A stretch of DNA of 64,000 bases from VRUE01 sp963840565. Its GTDB lineage: Bacteria; Actinomycetota; Thermoleophilia; Solirubrobacterales; 70-9. Of the stretch, positions 15,712 through 23,712 are shown in pieces. The notes under the pieces are model-generated. The model was not told where the DNA came from. It worked only from the letters and a program-made list of their open reading frames with translations, and searched no databases. The stretch spans positions 372,001 to 436,000 of the forward strand of contig CAWIZH010000002.1 in NCBI GenBank assembly GCA_963840565.1. The letters are read 5' to 3'. Every line of letters begins with the position of its first letter. Position 1 is the stretch's first letter. Both the position numbers and the translations under genes were made by a program.

Positions 15712-17298
15712 GTGGCACAAGCAGAAGACGCAAACCGCGTCCACATCTTTGACACCACATTGCGCGACGGCGAGCAGTCGCCCGGCATCTCGCTGAACAC
15801 GGCGGAGAAGGTCGAGATCGCCCAGCAGCTCGCCCGCCTGGGGGTCGACGTGATCGAGGCCGGCTTTCCGATCACCTCGCCCGGCGATTTCGAGGCGGTC
15901 GAGGCGATCGCCCGCGGCGTCGAGGGCCCGGTGATCTGCGGCCTGGCTCGCACTCACAAGGCGGATATCGATGCCGCCTGGGGGGCGATCAAGGACGCGG
16001 CGAGACCGCGCATCCACACCTTCATCTCGACCTCCGACATTCACATCGAGCACCAGCTGCAAACCGACCGCGCGGACGTCAAGGGCCAGGCGCGGGCGGC
16101 AGTCACCCTGGCCAAGTCCTACTGCGAGGACGTCGAGTTCTCACCGATGGACGCGACCCGGGCGGATATCGAGTTCACCGCCGAGGTCTGCGCGATCGCA
16201 GTCGAAGAGGGCGCCACTGTGGTCAACATCCCCGACACGGTCGGCTACACCACGCCCGATGAGTATGCGGACTACTTCCGCCGTCTCTACGAGCTGGTCC
16301 CGGCGCTGAGCGGGGTCGAGCTGTCGGTCCACTGCCACGACGACCTGGGCCTGGCCGTCGCCAACTCCTACGCGGGCGTCCTGGCCGGTGCGCGCCAGGT
16401 CGAGTGCGCCGTCAACGGGATCGGCGAGCGGGCCGGCAATTGCTCGCTGGAGGAGATCGCGATGCTGGTCAAGGTCCGTGAGGACCTCCACGGCTTGACG
16501 ACCGGGATCAACACCCGCGAGCTGGCTCGCACCAGCCGCATGGTCTCGCGCCTGACCGGCTACGCGATCCAGCCCAACAAGGCGATCGTCGGCCGCAACG
16601 CCTTCGCCCACGAGTCCGGCATCCACCAGGACGGCGTGCTGAAGGAGCGCACCACCTACGAGATCATGGACGCGACCGAAGTCGGCCTGGAGTCGAACTC
16701 GATCGTGCTGGGCAAGCATTCCGGCCGCCACGCCCTGCGCGACGCGCTGGACCAACTGGGCTTCAAGCTCGAGGGCAATGCCCTCAATGCCGCCTTCAAG
16801 CGCTTCAAGGAGATAGCCGACCGCAAGAAGCAGGTGACGGCGCTGGATCTGGAGGCGATCGTCTCCGACGAGATGCGCGAGAAGGACGACTCCCATGAGC
16901 TGGCCTGGTTCGAGGTCGAAGCGGGCTCGCGTCGCGAGCCGCTGGCCCGCGTCGCGGTGAAGATGCCCTCCGGTGAGGAGGCCGTAGGCGAGTCAAGCGG
17001 CGACGGGCCCGTCGACGCGATCTTCCGCGCGATCCAGAAGGCCGCGGGGACCGAGTGCGAGCTGCGCCAGTACACGGTCGAGGCGGTGACCGGGGGAGAG
17101 GACGCCCTCGGCCAGGTGACGGTGATGCTGCGAGCCGCAGACCGCTTGGCCACGGGCCAGGGCGTGGCCACCGACATCCTCGAGGCCTCGGCCCGCGCCT
17201 ACGTAAGGGCGTTGTCGAATGCTTTGGAGGGCGCAGCAATCCGTGAGGCCGAGGCCCTGACATCTGAGGCAGCGGTAGAGCGCACCCCAGGCCCGTAA
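15712..17298 (+). CDS. leuA: 2-Isopropylmalate synthase
   Basis: Condenses acetyl-CoA with 2-ketoisovalerate, the first step of leucine synthesis. 528 aa from the GTG at 15712, behind a strong GGAGGAGG site. The DRE-TIM barrel begins HIFDTTLRDGEQSPGISL. The metal motif is SVHCHDDLGLAVANSYAG, followed by NGIGERAGNCSLEE and HESGIHQDGVLK. The C-terminal LeuA dimer/allosteric domain (ELRQYTVEAVTGGEDALGQV), the site of leucine feedback, is complete. Regulated by the leucine-rich leader directly upstream. leuC, leuD and leuB follow, interrupted by two short non-leu genes. Confidence 0.96.
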   Translation: MAQAEDANRVHIFDTTLRDGEQSPGISLNTAEKVEIAQQLARLGVDVIEAGFPITSPGDFEAVEAIARGVEGPVICGLARTHKADIDAAWGAIKDAARPRIHTFISTSDIHIEHQLQTDRADVKGQARAAVTLAKSYCEDVEFSPMDATRADIEFTAEVCAIAVEEGATVVNIPDTVGYTTPDEYADYFRRLYELVPALSGVELSVHCHDDLGLAVANSYAGVLAGARQVECAVNGIGERAGNCSLEEIAMLVKVREDLHGLTTGINTRELARTSRMVSRLTGYAIQPNKAIVGRNAFAHESGIHQDGVLKERTTYEIMDATEVGLESNSIVLGKHSGRHALRDALDQLGFKLEGNALNAAFKRFKEIADRKKQVTALDLEAIVSDEMREKDDSHELAWFEVEAGSRREPLARVAVKMPSGEEAVGESSGDGPVDAIFRAIQKAAGTECELRQYTVEAVTGGEDALGQVTVMLRAADRLATGQGVATDILEASARAYVRALSNALEGAAIREAEALTSEAAVERTPGP

Positions 17299-17330
17299 GG
17301 CGTCACACATCCGTTAAACGCTGCGCACCA

Positions 17331-17348
17331 CGCGCGCGGCCGCGCGCG
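17331..17348. terminator. 18-nt perfect GC dyad after leuA
   Basis: CGCGCGCGGCCGCGCGCG is fully self-complementary with no loop. It lies 33 nt after the leuA stop and before the AbiEi/DUF559 gene. It is a possible 3'-end structure, though such a run can arise by composition in a GC-rich genome. Confidence 0.3.
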
Positions 17349-17361
17349 GCACCATCGCTGC

Positions 17362-18315
17362 ATGCCCGCCGAGTCCGCGAAAACCCTTGCTCTACAAGGG
17401 TTTTCGCGGACTCACGGCGACGATCGGGATGTCGCCGTGCTCGCGGAGCGGCAGCACGGGGTGGTGGGGCGGGGGCAGCTGCGATGGCTCGGGCTCACGG
17501 AGGAAGCAATTGAAGTGCGGATTCGGGCCGGCCGACTGCATCGGGTGCAGGCGGGGGTGTACGCCGTCGGGCATCGGGCGATCAAACGCGAGGGGCTCTG
17601 GATGGCTGCCGTCTTGGCTTCTGGCCCAGCAGCTGTGCTCAGCCATTTCTCGGCGGCTGCGTTTTGGGGTATTCAGCCCAACTCTCGGAGCCGGATTGAT
17701 GTCGCCGTCCCGCACCGGACCCGCTCGTCAGCGACGATCCATCGCCACGTCGTCGCTTTGCCGGGCGATGAGCGAACCGAAAAAGACGGCATCCCCGTGA
17801 CTACTGCACCTCGTACGGTTTTCGACCTTGCCGCGACCTCCTCGATCGACCGAGTCGAGAGTGCGATCCGTCAGGTCGAATACCTGCGCCTGTATGACCG
17901 CCTTTCGCTGGTGGACCTTGTCGATCGATACCCGAGTCGACGCGGGGTGCGGCGAGTGCGGGAAGCGCTGGACCGCATAGAAACCCTGCCCGCTGGGCGT
18001 ACCCGGAGCCGGCTGGAGGAACGGTTCTTGCCCTTCCTGCGGCGCCACGGCCTGCCTCGTCCTCGCCTTAACGACTGGATCACGGTGGGCGAGAAGCGAT
18101 TCCAGGTCGACTGCCATTGGTCCGGCTCCGGGCAGGTGGTTGAGCTCGACAGCTGGGAAGGGCATGGCACGCGCTCGGCGTTCAGGGAGGACCGTGCCCG
18201 CGACCGAGTCTTGCGTACCGCTGGATACGAGGTGACTCGTATTTCCTGGGCCCAGCTTGACGATGAACCGGAGGCGGTTGCAGCAGACCTGCGGAAGCTG
18301 CTCCCGTCGTCCTGA
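17362..18315 (+). CDS. AbiEi N-terminal domain / DUF559 nuclease-fold protein
   Basis: Up to 317 aa. The N-terminal part (AERQHGVVGRGQLRWLGLTEEAIEVRIRAGRLHRVQAGVYAVGH) is the winged-helix domain of AbiEi-type antitoxins. The C-terminal third (EERFLPFLRRHGLPRPRLND, then QVDCHW, QVVELDSWEGHG, FREDRARDRVLRTAGYEVTRISWAQL) is a DUF559/Vsr-like PD-(D/E)xK fold with candidate Asp, Glu and Asp residues. Such fusions occur in many actinobacteria without the AbiEii partner toxin, and none is seen here. The start is uncertain: ATG 17362 reads through a perfect palindrome, and GTG 17437 is the alternative. Role unknown. Confidence 0.75.
   Translation: MPAESAKTLALQGFSRTHGDDRDVAVLAERQHGVVGRGQLRWLGLTEEAIEVRIRAGRLHRVQAGVYAVGHRAIKREGLWMAAVLASGPAAVLSHFSAAAFWGIQPNSRSRIDVAVPHRTRSSATIHRHVVALPGDERTEKDGIPVTTAPRTVFDLAATSSIDRVESAIRQVEYLRLYDRLSLVDLVDRYPSRRGVRRVREALDRIETLPAGRTRSRLEERFLPFLRRHGLPRPRLNDWITVGEKRFQVDCHWSGSGQVVELDSWEGHGTRSAFREDRARDRVLRTAGYEVTRISWAQLDDEPEAVAADLRKLLPSS
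17371..17413. repeat. 19-bp perfect inverted repeat at the start of the DUF559 gene
   Basis: GAGTCCGCGAAAACCCTTG (17371-17389), loop CTCTA, perfect reverse complement (17395-17413). It lies 9 nt inside the frame that begins at ATG 17362. By analogy with the other palindromes here it belongs to the intergenic region, which would mean the true start is downstream. Confidence 0.6.
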
Positions 18316-18328
18316 ATACAAACGTATG

Positions 18329-18347
18329 TGATAGCGTACGCCTATCG
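18329..18347. promoter_or_regulatory. Candidate operator upstream of the XRE-cupin regulator
   Basis: Near-perfect dyad GATAG-CGTACG-C-CTATC with a self-complementary centre, in the 79-bp gap between the DUF559 gene and the XRE-cupin gene. It is the most symmetrical site in the gap and could be the autoregulatory operator of the XRE protein. Unproven. Confidence 0.3.
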
Positions 18348-18394
18348 TCACCTTCACCTCCAAAAGTCACCGAGGCAACACAGCAGCCAGCGAT

Positions 18395-18955
18395 GTGCCT
18401 GCGATCGGTGGTCGTGTCCATGCCCTGCGCGAGGCGATGGGGCTCTCGCTGCGGGATCTGGGCGAGCGTTCGGGCGTCAGTGCGCCGATGCTTTCGCAGG
18501 TCGAGCGGGGGGAGACGAGCCCCACTCTGGCCGTCGCGGCGAAGATCGCTGCTGGGCTGGAGCTGACGCTCTCTCAGCTCTTGCGCTTGGACGAAGGCGA
18601 GCACGTTGTTGTCAGCCGTGCGGGCGACAGGCGCGGCCTGGAGCGAGGCGGGCATCGCTTCGAGGAGCTGACCCCACCGCTACCCGGCCAGCGTGCCGAC
18701 GTCTCCCTTCACACGCTCGACGCGGGCGCGACGACCGGTGGCCGCGATGACCCACCGATGCACGAGCCCGGCAGTCGCGAGACCGCGGTTGTCCTCGCCG
18801 GCACCCTGGTGCTGATCGTCGACGGCGCCCGTCACGAGCTGAGCGAGGGCGACAGCGTCACCTTCGATGCCGATCTTCCCCACCATTTCGAGAACGAAGG
18901 CGAGGAGCCGACGCGCTTCCTCGCCGTGATCGCCGCCGGCCTGCGCCGGAGCTAG
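18395..18955 (+). CDS. XRE-family transcriptional regulator with C-terminal cupin domain
   Basis: 186 aa from the GTG at 18395. An N-terminal HTH_3 domain (about residues 6-60: GRVHALREAMGLSLRDLGER, SGVSAPMLSQVERGETSPTL) binds DNA. A C-terminal cupin_2 domain (about residues 95-180, with HEPGSRETAVVLAGTL and LSEGDSVTFDADLPHHFEN) probably binds a small ligand. This architecture is common in metabolic repressors or activators. It ends 11 bp before leuC and reads in the same direction, so it is probably co-transcribed with leuC-leuD. It may sense a leucine-pathway intermediate; that is inference from context only. Confidence 0.85.
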   Translation: MPAIGGRVHALREAMGLSLRDLGERSGVSAPMLSQVERGETSPTLAVAAKIAAGLELTLSQLLRLDEGEHVVVSRAGDRRGLERGGHRFEELTPPLPGQRADVSLHTLDAGATTGGRDDPPMHEPGSRETAVVLAGTLVLIVDGARHELSEGDSVTFDADLPHHFENEGEEPTRFLAVIAAGLRRS

Positions 18956-18966
18956 GAGGAGGCCCG

Positions 18967-20352
18967 ATGCCGCAAACCATGTTCGACAAGCTCTGGGAAG
19001 CCCACGAGGTCTCCGAGAACCTGATCTACATCGACCTGCATTTGGTTCACGAGGTCACCTCGCCTCAGGCCTTCGATGGTTTGCGCCTGGCCGGCCGCCC
19101 GGTGCGCCGCACCGACAAGACCCTGGCCACCGCCGACCACAACACCCCCACCGATGGCACGATGGCGGCGCGCCTGATCGCCGACGAGCTCTCGCGGGTC
19201 CAGGTCGAAACGCTGGAGCGCAATTGCGAGGAGTTCGGCATCCCGATCTACTCTCTGGGCTCCGACCGCCAGGGCATCGTCCACGTGATCGGGCCGGAGC
19301 TCGGGGTCACCCAGCCGGGCATGACGATCGTCTGCGGCGACAGCCATACCTCCACCCACGGCGCCTTCGGCTCGCTGGCGTTTGGCATCGGCACCTCTGA
19401 GGTCGAGCACGTGCTGGCGACCCAGTGCCTGGTGCAGAAGCGGCCGAAGACGATGCGGATCTCCTACGCGGGCGAGCTCGGCGCAGGGGTCACGCCCAAG
19501 GACCTGATCCTGGCGACGATCGGGCGCCTGGGCACCGGCGGCATGACCGGCTACGCGGTCGAGTACGCCGGGCCGGCGATCGAGGCCCTGGCGATGCCGG
19601 GCCGGATGACGATCTGCAACATGACGATCGAGGGTGGCGGTCGCGCCGGCATGATCGCCCCTGACGAGAAGACGATCGAGTGGGTCCGTGGCCGCCCGGG
19701 CGCGCCCACAGACTTCGACGCCGCGGCCGAGCGTTGGCGGCAGCTGCCGAGTGACGCCGGTGCCGCTTTCGACACCGAGGTCGACGTCGACGCCGGTGCG
19801 ATCTCGCCGATGGTCACCTGGGGGACCAACCCCGGCATGGTCTGCGAGGTCACCGACAGCGTCCCCGACCCAGCGGCGATGGACTCGCCCGCCGATCGCG
19901 AGTCGGCCGAACGCGCCCTCACTTACATGGGCCTGCAGGCGGGCACGCCGATGACCGAGGTCGCGCCGGAACGGGTCTTCATCGGCTCCTGCACCAACTC
20001 GCGGATCGAGGACCTGCGCGAGGCGGCGGCGGTCGTCGACGGCCGCAAGGTCGCCGGCTCGGTGCGGGCGATGGTCGTGCCCGGCTCGCAGCAGGTCAAG
20101 GCAGACGCCGAAGCCGAGGGTCTGCACGACGTCTTCCGCTCGGCCGGCTTCGAATGGCGCGAGGCGGGCTGCTCGATGTGCCTCGGCATGAATCCCGACA
20201 CCCTGATCGAGGGCGAGCGCTGTGCCTCGACCTCGAACCGCAATTTCGAGGGCCGCCAGGGCAAGGGCGGGCGCACTCATCTGGTCAGCCCGAAGATGGC
20301 CGCCGCGGCGGCGATCGAGGGTCACTTTGTCGACATCAGGGATTGGAGCTAG
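18967..20352 (+). CDS. leuC: 3-Isopropylmalate dehydratase large subunit
   Basis: Aconitase-family [4Fe-4S] subunit that, with LeuD, isomerises 2- to 3-isopropylmalate. 461 aa. Motifs: MTIVCGDSHTSTHGAFGSLAFGIG, the first cluster cysteine in FIGSCTNSRIEDLR and the other two in GCSMCLGMNPD, then SNRNFEGRQG. A strong AGGAGG lies just before the ATG. leuD follows after 2 bp, so the two subunits are made from one transcript. Confidence 0.96.
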   Translation: MPQTMFDKLWEAHEVSENLIYIDLHLVHEVTSPQAFDGLRLAGRPVRRTDKTLATADHNTPTDGTMAARLIADELSRVQVETLERNCEEFGIPIYSLGSDRQGIVHVIGPELGVTQPGMTIVCGDSHTSTHGAFGSLAFGIGTSEVEHVLATQCLVQKRPKTMRISYAGELGAGVTPKDLILATIGRLGTGGMTGYAVEYAGPAIEALAMPGRMTICNMTIEGGGRAGMIAPDEKTIEWVRGRPGAPTDFDAAAERWRQLPSDAGAAFDTEVDVDAGAISPMVTWGTNPGMVCEVTDSVPDPAAMDSPADRESAERALTYMGLQAGTPMTEVAPERVFIGSCTNSRIEDLREAAAVVDGRKVAGSVRAMVVPGSQQVKADAEAEGLHDVFRSAGFEWREAGCSMCLGMNPDTLIEGERCASTSNRNFEGRQGKGGRTHLVSPKMAAAAAIEGHFVDIRDWS

Positions 20353-20354
20353 CG

Positions 20355-20918
20355 ATGAGGCCGATAGACGTGATCGAGGGCAAGGTGTCGGTGCTGGACC
20401 GGGCCGACGTCGACACCGACCAGATCATCCCCAAGCAGTTCCTCAAGCGAGTCGAGCGGACCGGTTTCGGCGAGTTCCTCTTCTACGACTGGATCCGCGA
20501 CGGCGAGATCGAGCTTGAGCCGAACCCGATCCTCGTCACCGGGGCGAATTTCGGCTGCGGCTCCTCCCGCGAGCACGCGCCCTGGGCGCTGGAGGACTTC
20601 GGCTTCGAGGCGATCGTCGCCCCGTCCTTCGCCGACATCTTCTATTCCAACTGCACCAAGGTCGGCCTCTTGCCGGCGATTCTCAGCGAGGAGCATTGCC
20701 GCGCCGTCGCCGAGGCGGGCGAGGCGCGGATCGACGTCGACGACGAGACGGTCACCTGCGCCGCCGGCGTCTTCAAATTCGAGGTCGAGCCCGACGTCAA
20801 GCACCGACTGCTCAACGGCCTCGACGACATCGGCATCACCCTGGAGAACGGGGCGGCGATCGATGCCTTCGAGGGCTCCGGCGCCGCTGAGCACGGCCCG
20901 GTGACGACAGCGCTCTGA
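20355..20918 (+). CDS. leuD: 3-Isopropylmalate dehydratase small subunit
   Basis: Swivel-domain partner of LeuC. 187 aa from the ATG at 20355 (MRPIDVIEGKVSVLDRADVD), a normal length; the frame is open upstream but overlaps leuC. Motifs TDQIIPKQFLKRVERTGFGE, NPILVTGANFGCGSSREHAP and FADIFYSNCTKVGLLP are diagnostic. It lies between leuC and a methyltransferase gene that begins 8 bp later. Confidence 0.95.
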   Translation: MRPIDVIEGKVSVLDRADVDTDQIIPKQFLKRVERTGFGEFLFYDWIRDGEIELEPNPILVTGANFGCGSSREHAPWALEDFGFEAIVAPSFADIFYSNCTKVGLLPAILSEEHCRAVAEAGEARIDVDDETVTCAAGVFKFEVEPDVKHRLLNGLDDIGITLENGAAIDAFEGSGAAEHGPVTTAL

Positions 20919-20926
20919 GTCTGGTT

Positions 20927-21700
20927 ATGACCGGCCCGATGAACACCGGCCCGCGCGAGTGGGACGCGAAGACCTACGACGCGATCTCCGACCCCCAGTT
21001 CAATTGGGGGACGGAGGTGCTCGGCAGGCTCGAGCTGAGCGGCGACGAGGTCGTGCTCGACGCCGGCTGTGGCTCGGGGCGGGTCACCGAAGAGCTGATG
21101 AAGCGCCTGCCGTCGGGCCGGATCATCGCTGTCGACGGCTCCGAGGCGATGATCGCCGGGGCGCGCGAGCGGCTTGGCGACGGCGCCACCTACAAGGTCT
21201 CCGACCTCTCCGAGCTGGAGGTAGATGAGCCGGTCGACCTGGTCTTCTCCACGGCGACCTTCCACTGGATCCTCGACCACGATCGCCTCTTCGAGCGACT
21301 GCGGGCCGCGTTGCGCCCGGGCGGGAGGCTTGTCGCCCAGTGCGGTGGCGAGGGCAACGTCGCCGAGCACGCGAAGGTGATTGCGACGGTCGCGGCGCGG
21401 CCCGAGTTCGCCGAGCACTTCGGCGAGATGACCGGGATCTGGAACTTTGCCTCCCCCGGGGAGACGGAATCCAAGCTCCAAGCCGCCGGCTTCAGCGAGG
21501 TCCGCTGCTGGCTCGAGCCGAAGCCGGTTCAGCCGGAGCACCCGCTCGAGTTCACCTCGACCGTGACACTCGGGCCGTTGCTGGCCCAGCTGCCGGAGGA
21601 GAAGCGGCGCCCGTTCGCCGAGGCGATCCTGGAGGAGTCGGAGGAGCCACTCGTCCTCGACTACGTCCGCCTCAACATCGAGGCGCGCGCCGACGCATAG
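20927..21700 (+). CDS. SAM-dependent methyltransferase, trans-aconitate methyltransferase-like
   Basis: 257 aa class I methyltransferase. SAM-binding motif I reads VVLDAGCGSGRVTEELMKRL, the acidic loop reads IIAVDGSEAMIAGARERLG, and the post-motif segment reads FSTATFHWILDHDRLFERLR, ALRPGGRLVAQCGG. The N-terminus REWDAKTYDAISDPQFNWG and the FHWILDH segment resemble Tam (trans-aconitate 2-methyltransferase) and related carboxyl methyltransferases. It sits 8 bp after leuD and 9 bp before leuB, inside the leucine operon, so its substrate may be an isopropylmalate-type acid or a dehydrated by-product. Yeast Tmt1 methylates 3-isopropylmalate. The substrate assignment is inference. Confidence 0.75.
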   Translation: MTGPMNTGPREWDAKTYDAISDPQFNWGTEVLGRLELSGDEVVLDAGCGSGRVTEELMKRLPSGRIIAVDGSEAMIAGARERLGDGATYKVSDLSELEVDEPVDLVFSTATFHWILDHDRLFERLRAALRPGGRLVAQCGGEGNVAEHAKVIATVAARPEFAEHFGEMTGIWNFASPGETESKLQAAGFSEVRCWLEPKPVQPEHPLEFTSTVTLGPLLAQLPEEKRRPFAEAILEESEEPLVLDYVRLNIEARADA

Positions 21701-21709
21701 CCGCATAGA

Positions 21710-22795
21710 GTGCCCGCCGTGACGAGCGTCCCCCGCATAGTCCTGCTGCCCGGCGACGGGATCGGGCCGGAGATTGTCGGCGCCGCACGCCGCTTGCTCG
21801 AGGCGCTGGGCGAGTTCGAGTTCAGCGAGGCGCTGATGGGCGGCTGCTCGATCGACGCCCACGGCACCGCGCTCACCGACGAGGTACTCGCGGCTTGCCG
21901 GGCCGCCGACGCGGTCCTGCTCGGCGCCGTCGGCGGGCCGAAATGGGACACCACCGACCCCGACGCGCCGCGCCCCGAGCAGGGCCTGCTCGGCCTGCGC
22001 AAGGGCATGGGCCTCTACGCCAACCTGCGGCCGGTGCGGCCCAGTCCGGCCCTGATCGGCGCCAGCCCGCTGAAGGAAGACCGCATCGCCGGTACCGACC
22101 TGCTGGTCGTGCGCGAGCTGACCGGCGGCATCTACTTTGGCGACAGCGGCCGCGATGGCGACTCGGCCCACGACACCTGCGAGTACTCGGCGGCCGAAAT
22201 CGAGCGGATCGCCCGGGTCGGCTTCGAGGCCGCGCAGCGCCGCGCCGAGGGGTCGGATCGCAAGCCCCGCGTCACCTCGGTCGACAAGGCCAACGTGCTC
22301 GAGACCTCACGCCTCTGGCGCGAGGTGGTTGGACGTGTTGCCCCCGACTACCCAGACGTCATGCTCGACCACCTGCTGGTCGACAACGCGGCGATGCAGC
22401 TGGTCTCGCGTCCCGCCGACTTCGATGTGATCGTCACCGAGAACCTCTTCGGCGACATCCTCAGCGACGAGTCGGCGATGCTGACCGGGTCGCTGGGCAT
22501 GTTGCCCTCGGCCAGCCTCGGTGCCGACGGCGAGCCGGGACTCTTCGAGCCGGTCCACGGTTCGGCCCCCGACATCGCCGGCCAGGGTGTCGCCAACCCA
22601 CTGGCGACCTTTCTCTCGACGGCGATGATGCTGCGCCACGGCCTCGACCGGCCGGATGAGGCGGCACGGATCGATGCTGCGGTCGACGCGGTGCTCGACC
22701 GCGGCCTCCGCACCCCGGACCTTGCCGGCGAGAGGGAGACCGCGGTCGGCACCGACGAGGTGACCGAGGCCGTGTTGGCCGAGCTAAGCGCCTAA
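21710..22795 (+). CDS. leuB: 3-Isopropylmalate dehydrogenase
   Basis: NAD-dependent oxidative decarboxylation giving 2-ketoisocaproate. 361 aa from the GTG at 21710; a second in-frame GTG at 21719 is also possible. LLPGDGIGPEIV at the N-terminus, DAVLLGAVGGPKWD, RELTGGIYFGDSG, the catalytic lysine in SVDKANVLETSRLWR, the metal-binding block VTENLFGDILSDESAMLTGSLGMLPSASLG and EPVHGSAPDIAGQGVANP. Its stop overlaps the stop of the convergent repeat protein by 4 bases. Confidence 0.95.
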   Translation: MPAVTSVPRIVLLPGDGIGPEIVGAARRLLEALGEFEFSEALMGGCSIDAHGTALTDEVLAACRAADAVLLGAVGGPKWDTTDPDAPRPEQGLLGLRKGMGLYANLRPVRPSPALIGASPLKEDRIAGTDLLVVRELTGGIYFGDSGRDGDSAHDTCEYSAAEIERIARVGFEAAQRRAEGSDRKPRVTSVDKANVLETSRLWREVVGRVAPDYPDVMLDHLLVDNAAMQLVSRPADFDVIVTENLFGDILSDESAMLTGSLGMLPSASLGADGEPGLFEPVHGSAPDIAGQGVANPLATFLSTAMMLRHGLDRPDEAARIDAAVDAVLDRGLRTPDLAGERETAVGTDEVTEAVLAELSA

Positions 22796-23628
22796 GGCGC
22801 GGTTACCGCCCACATGCCGCTGACTTCGTTGCTTTCTTTCGCTTCCGTGAAGAAGGCAGCGAGGCCGAACCCGAGGCGATTGACGGTGTCGAGGGTGAGA
22901 GCGCTCAGGCCGTTTTCGAGCCTGATGTAGATGCAGAGCTGACCGGACGCCGCCTGCGGGGTTGTTTCGCCGCCGCCCACTCCCGGGCAGGCCGCCGTGG
23001 TCTGGCCGAATTTGAGGATGTTCGCGGGCGTTATGGCCGGTGTGTTCAGCAGCGGGAACTGGAAGCTGGTCGCCCCACGGAACGATTTGCTTTCGGCGCC
23101 CATGTCGAAGACGCCGCGCAGGGTCTGGCCGCTCTTCAGCGTTCCCAGTAGCGGCCCGATTTCGTCACTCAGCTTCGCCGCGGTCACCGAGCCTTTGCCC
23201 AGCTTGGCGCTGGTCACCGATTCGTTGCCGAGCTTTGCGGTCGCAACCGATTCTTTGCCCAGCTTCGCCGCCGTCACCGCTTCGTTGTTGAGCTTGTTGG
23301 TTGTGATCACGCTGTTCTTGATCGTCGAGGCGATCACCGAGTCGGCCGCCAGCTTGGCGCTGGTCACGGCGCCGTTGCCGATGTTTCCGGGGCCGACCGA
23401 GTTGGGCCCGAGCTTGCCGCTGATCACCGACTTCGGGGCCAGCTTGGCGCTGTTCACCGCCTGCTTGCGAATCTTGGCGGCGGTGACGGCTCCCCGCTTG
23501 AGCTGATTGGCACCGACGCTGTTCTTGGGCAGGCCGGCGGCGACGGCGACGCCGCCGAGGGCGATGAACAGGGCCATCGTGGCGATCACGTTGGAATAGC
23601 TGACTCTTTTGCGAACTGCGGCGATCAT
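22792..23628 (-). CDS. Exported protein with tandem decapeptide (xSVTSAKLGx) repeats
   Basis: 278 aa from the ATG at 23628; the frame stays open upstream over ilvE, but that part is antisense and was rejected. A signal or anchor segment (VIATMALFIALGGVAVAAGLP) leads into about twelve 10-residue repeats (residues 36-155), then a C-terminal domain of about 120 residues with two cysteines (about CPGVGGGETTPQAASGQLC). The signal and repeat pattern matches a protein type common in Solirubrobacterales genomes. The regular V/L spacing suggests a beta-solenoid stalk on the cell surface. No enzymatic motif is seen. Divergent from ilvE, convergent with leuB. Function unknown. Confidence 0.8.
   Translation of the reverse strand: MIAAVRKRVSYSNVIATMALFIALGGVAVAAGLPKNSVGANQLKRGAVTAAKIRKQAVNSAKLAPKSVISGKLGPNSVGPGNIGNGAVTSAKLAADSVIASTIKNSVITTNKLNNEAVTAAKLGKESVATAKLGNESVTSAKLGKGSVTAAKLSDEIGPLLGTLKSGQTLRGVFDMGAESKSFRGATSFQFPLLNTPAITPANILKFGQTTAACPGVGGGETTPQAASGQLCIYIRLENGLSALTLDTVNRLGFGLAAFFTEAKESNEVSGMWAVTAP
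23164..23523 (-). repeat. Tandem decapeptide-coding repeats
   Basis: About twelve consecutive 30-nt units coding (N/G/E)(S/A)VTxAKLGx, for example ESVATAKLGN, ESVTSAKLGK and GSVTAAKLSD. One unit is a residue short and another a residue long. The last four units are the most alike at DNA level, suggesting recent tandem duplication. Confidence 0.8.
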
Positions 23629-23712
23629 CTGAAGGTCTCCTTTTCGGTTGATGCGGTCCTCTTCTCGACTTCGCTCGAATGCCCTTGCGCTATCGGGCAT
23701 ACTTCCCCCAAC

